A stretch of 64,000 nt of DNA, taken from Mactra quadrangularis. Its lineage: Eukaryota; Mollusca; Bivalvia; Venerida; Mactridae. The notes below the pieces were generated by a model. It made no database searches. It was not told the origin of the DNA and saw only the letters and a list, made by a program, of their open reading frames with translations. Shown here piece by piece: positions 59,761 through 64,000 of this stretch (position 1 is the first letter of the stretch; each line of letters opens with the position of its first letter). Location: positions 36,741,202 to 36,805,201 of the forward strand of contig CM046309.1 of NCBI GenBank assembly GCA_025267735.1, read 5' to 3'. The position numbers and the translations under genes were made by a program.

Positions 59761-61969
59761 AGCTGTATCTTTCTAAAGCAGGTTTAGTAACATTAAAATG
59801 TTTAAAGTAAGAATAAACAAGAACATTGATAAAGTATTTTATCGAAATACGTGCAAAAATGTGTTTTCAATAGGAACATGACACGGAAATTTTAAACTGT
59901 CTTTAACATATAAAACAAATCATGTGCATTCTCTGTACTCACACCTTAAGAACACGTCATTATCACAAGATGAGGAATATAAAAAAACATCAATGTACAT
60001 GTAAATACATTTTGAATATAAACATGTAATAGAATATCTCTCACATGATAAACCTCAAAGCCCAATTGTATATAAACTATTTAAATAGTATCTCGATTTA
60101 AGGAAGTTTATTCTATAATGAAAACACTTGAAACTTAATGAATAACATTCGACATACGACTTTAATAACATCATAATGATGATTTGACATAACATAAAGA
60201 TGTTTTGAAAACATAATATGAAATATTTGCACGATAGGCAAGCTTTTTGTTGAGGGACGCAGATCGAGCGATACGAACTGTAAGATAAGCATTGCTAGTA
60301 TGGCCTTACGTCGACATGTAGAAACGTATTTCACTTGTATTCTTGCGCATTTATTACCCAAATATGGTTTACATGTACATTGTATCTTTCACATGTCCAT
60401 ACTTTAACAAGTAAAATGTTTATGTCTTGTTTTATTTTGGGCTCAACAGCCTAAAAAGTTATATGTAAAAATCCATATACCAAAATATACATATAGTGGC
60501 TTACAACATAAAAATAATGTGTAAACGTATTTGAAACAGCATCCAGAAAAGACACAAACCATCCAAACACCAAACAGCAAAGGGTGAGATGTTTTAGCAC
60601 CATAACTGTAACATGTCAAGTACACATAGCACTTCAGAAATGGGACACAATAAAATGCTCTCCTGGCATCATGCCACTAAACTTCTCCTGGAATACAAAC
60701 CGGGATAATCGCACAACAATACAATTATAACATTTAATATATAACCTTTTTATCATCGAGTCAGGTACGGTGTTACATAAGTATGTTTTGCTAATTACAA
60801 ATGCTGCTGTTCGGTGCCAAAAGTTATCCCAGAAATTTTACAGCAAGTACTTCGAATTTAGTTTAAAATTACGGGCATGGATTCGAAGTGTTGCTCTGAC
60901 ATGTTGCCCACTTGCATCGTCGGTAAAACATATTAAAATATGATTTATATGACTTATCTTATACAACATACGTATTTGACTAACAGAAAATGAAAGCTGA
61001 TTCCTGATTGGTTAAGATCGATCGGCTATTCCAGGTAAACAAGGGATGATCTTATATGACGCAGAGTTTTATGTCAGCGTTTATGTCATCTCATTGGGTA
61101 ACTACTAAAGCCACAAAATGTTTACTTCTTGACCTGCGAAATGAGACCACAGGAATATCCGGAATGCTCTGAATACCAAACGCCTTTCCCGATCTAAAAT
61201 AACTATTGAATGAAAAAAACCTACAAAATCCGGAAAATTGTAAAATTCGAACGTTTTACTCGGTCACTAAGGTCCAAATTAATCACGTTATTCTTTAATG
61301 ATTGGCCTACGAACGCACTGCATGACTTAAATAACAAATAACGATGGTTTAAAGGTCAGCAACGTGGGTTTATAAATAATGTCGAAGACGTATTTTTATC
61401 AAAAGGGGAATATATAACCTAAATTCGACCTGACTTAATGAAGATAAAATGAATCCAATACCAAAGCTCCTGATCGTTTATTGAATATTTATAAATCAAG
61501 TAGATGTCAACAGTTTATGGGTTTGTAAACAAAGGACAAGTAAGGTGCGTGGTATATTGATGTCATATATATACGATGTCCCGGTGGGGCCATCTTGGTT
61601 AGGAAAATAAATTGGGAGGTTGTGATATAACGCAAATGAAAAGTCGCATTTAGGCTAAGCAACATGTTATCGTGTAATCGGGACCTTGTATCGTATTTTC
61701 GCATCACCATATCATGATATTATATTAACGTTTTTATTCGTTCAATTCTGTTGTCGTGGTCTTCAATACAATGTAATTAACTTTAGTTGAGCTAGTGTCC
61801 GTGTGATCATTGAAAACTTGCCTTTAACCTTGAAAATAATTTCAGCTGTTTGTTTATTTATGTTTTTGTGTGTTTTTGCTCGCAACATTGTCGAGTAAAT
61901 GGTGGACTGATTTTATTTTTACAAGACAATTGGTTATTGATTGTTCTTGAACCTTTTGGGCGAGAGTTT
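59761..61969. other. No gene recognised
   Basis: AT-rich. Several 60-80 codon open stretches on the minus strand show no signal-anchor plus donor combination of the phase needed by the lectin receptor. Confidence 0.35.
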
Positions 61970-62210
61970 TGTCAGTGCTTTTTAGAACCTGGTTTAAACC
62001 CCATGGCAATTATTTTGCCACTGTCCGTTCCGGGGTGGAAACTCCTTTTGTTCTTATTTTTGTTATTTGTTTGTGATGTCCCTTTTCTAATAGAAAATCC
62101 AAAAACATTTTCACCTTTGCTTATCTAGCTGTGTGGTGGGTGGGTGCCTTTTTGACTGTCCCTGATATTTGCTTACCCCCTTTTTAGGGCGACAGAAAGC
62201 CCTAACGGGA
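61970..62210 (+). repeat. Interspersed repeat, copy 2
   Basis: Inverse-oriented relative of 59520-59760 (CAATTATTTTGCCACTGTCC, GTTCCGGGGTGGAAACTCC). The 92-codon open frame starting at 61850 runs into it and is not considered a gene. Confidence 0.65.
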
Positions 62211-63039
62211 CACCGTACATAAATGTAAACATTATCTGGTGTCCTGGTGTCTTTTAAAGGCAGTAAAATATGATAACTTACCAGTACAAAACAATCATCA
62301 TTAGAAGAGAATAGAACAGAACAAAGACATTTATAATTATCGGAACGAGTGTTAAATAGGCGTCTTATATATCGAACAAAATATAAAATGTTCCTTGCAA
62401 AAGTTTTAGATACCGAAACATTGAAAATAATATACAGTAAATATGTGTATGTGTTTTATTGGCTAACTTTATAATAGCTCACATATCGAGAAATAGAAAA
62501 CATTTGAGTATGGTATAAAACAGAAAACAGTAAACATGAATAATTTTGAATAGTTATTTGATACATCTAGATGTTTGACATATAATATCTATGGGCGTGG
62601 TTAATATGCATACAGTCAATGTAAGGTCTACGCAAAATATCGGAGGATTTTGAAATATATTTGTTTTGAGTGAATCAAACGTAAGCGGACCACATATTGT
62701 GAACCAGTGTTGCACTTAGAGTTCGATTTTATAATTTATACTAAGTAGATGATTACAAAATATAATTTAAAATTAAACATTTAATGGTCTTTAAAAACAC
62801 TTGTCTTCTCATAAAAGTGTCAGTCAATACACATATTGTAACAATTTACGTAAGATGATAAGGTAAAATTAAATGCACTTCCAAATGATTCTAATTTTGG
62901 CACTAATTACAAAGACATTGGTATACAAAGCCATGGCCTTTTATAAATATACATCTCCCTAAAACTAGAGCCCCTAATACCTACCATTATTGACACCAAG
63001 AAATCATGCCTTAATAAAAACAGACATTCATTTAAAATG
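62211..63039. other. No feature recognised
   Basis: AT-rich. One good donor on the minus strand (TACTG|GTAAGT near 62287) follows a hydrophobic stretch, but its phase does not fit the lectin receptor. Confidence 0.35.
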
Positions 63040-63490
63040 ATGATGAAACTAATTATGCTCAAAGCAATAGTGGTGATGACGAATGTGATAAAGAATATGA
63101 GACCTGTAGGTTTATTTGTCAGATGGTGATAATAACGATATTGTTTGCAAAAATAATTACGAAAAATACGATGATGATAATAATAATGATGATGAAGACG
63201 ACGACGAAGCGATGATGAATCTAACGATTCAAACGATTGAGATAATAATAATGCGTCTTAAGAACCTGATGATAAGGATGAAGATGATGTTAATGTTGAT
63301 GATTAATGCTATGGTGATAATGATGATGACGAGGATGGGTGCTTGGTACGAAACAGATGACATGATTATGATGAAAAAAAAGTGATTACTGCTGATAATT
63401 GAGCTTTGATAATGATGATGGTGGCGATAATGATGAAGGTCATGGAGGTGATGATTAAAACGACTAAAACAATGATGATGGTGGTGTTAA
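63040..63490. repeat. Imperfect (GAT)n low-complexity tract
   Basis: Dense GATGAT, GATAAT and GATGACGACG words with interruptions. An 89-codon acidic/Met-rich open frame through it is a consequence of the triplet repeat. Confidence 0.85.
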
Positions 63491-64000
63491 TGATTATCCT
63501 AATTTAGACAATGTCTTAAGTTGAGGATTACGAAGCTAACAATTATCGAATCAATTGTGTTAGTACTTACTAGTAATTATAGAGTTTAATACTTGTTGAC
63601 CTTGTTTATATTTGATGACTGAATATAAATTGAGATGACCGGAAACACTGTAGTTATGGTCACTTTAAGAGATACTAAATACAATAATATCTTCTTTACA
63701 TTAGAGTACAGTTCATTGTATTGAATATAGCTTTTACATTTTGTAAGCATGTTCCATCGCTCTGATTTAGAAAGGTATAATGTTTGGTTTGTTCATTTTA
63801 ACTTTGTAGATGCTTAGATGGTGTACCTAAATCAAACTATAAAGGTCTTGTTAATTGTACGACCTGTAATTGTCTTTAACAGTGTGATTTATCCATATTT
63901 AGAGTTTTTATTCTATTTTTTTTATTCAATTATTTTCATGACCTATTTACTATCCCTCTACGGTAAACTCGTTGTGTATCGAATGATAAATTATCTAGAG
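63491..64000. other. No feature recognised
   Basis: AT-rich end of the window. Confidence 0.35.

Noticed and set aside
61850..62128. 92-codon plus-strand frame with hydrophobic start
   Set aside because: Second half is an interspersed repeat also present inverted at 59520-59760; no domain.
63116..63385. Acidic, Met-rich 89-codon frame
   Set aside because: Direct consequence of the imperfect GAT triplet tract.
1..64000. CRISPR arrays, bacterial operons, Shine-Dalgarno sites, prophage
   Set aside because: The window is eukaryotic. The tandem arrays lack unique spacers between conserved repeats, and there are no bacterial-type gene clusters.

Overview
Eukaryotic, strongly AT-rich genomic DNA with split genes (GT-AG introns), long introns and many interspersed repeats. 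Three facts point to a lophotrochozoan, most likely a bivalve mollusc: a tandem family of intronless nicotinic-type Cys-loop receptors, a SUEL-type (rhamnose/galactose-binding) lectin receptor, and a secreted Cys-rich plus 3D-domain protein. The species cannot be fixed from the window.

Layout. 1-9.4 kb is repeat territory: a foldback (1.9-2.05 kb), a 76-77 bp satellite of about 50 monomers (2.5-6.6 kb), degenerate interspersed repeats and a minisatellite. A two-exon gene for a 127-residue mucin-like membrane protein lies at 10.2-11.4 kb (minus). From 13,680 to 20,640 there is one large element with ~700 bp terminal inverted repeats. It is inserted into a tRNA-derived SINE with a 5-bp target duplication. 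It carries two mariner-type MITEs, a near-perfect 83-bp hairpin and broken C2H2 zinc fingers. 23.5-46 kb is a plus-strand receptor cluster: three intact single-exon Cys-loop genes (27,427; 39,131; 44,480), one 5'-deleted pseudogene (36,346-37,096) and one 3'-terminal tandem fragment (40,917-41,348). Long stretches around the first gene and the pseudogene are duplicates of each other. 47.9-51.5 kb (plus) holds a five-exon gene for a secreted 189-residue protein with a six-cysteine module followed by a 3D-type double-psi beta-barrel. 52.6-58.9 kb (minus) holds at least six exons of a type I receptor: SUEL lectin domain, CUB-like domain, Ser/Thr-rich stalk, transmembrane helix and a ~490-residue cytoplasmic tail rich in tyrosines and prolines; its 5' exons were not found. 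The last 5 kb is repeats, a GAT-rich low-complexity tract and unassigned sequence.

The genes do not form a pathway in any demonstrable sense. A reasonable inference is a region of environment-facing genes (divergent ligand-gated channels, a possible peptidoglycan-active secreted protein, a lectin receptor) evolving by local duplication in a repeat-dense setting. Exon structures were derived by hand from splice-site consensus and reading-phase continuity; there is no transcript evidence.
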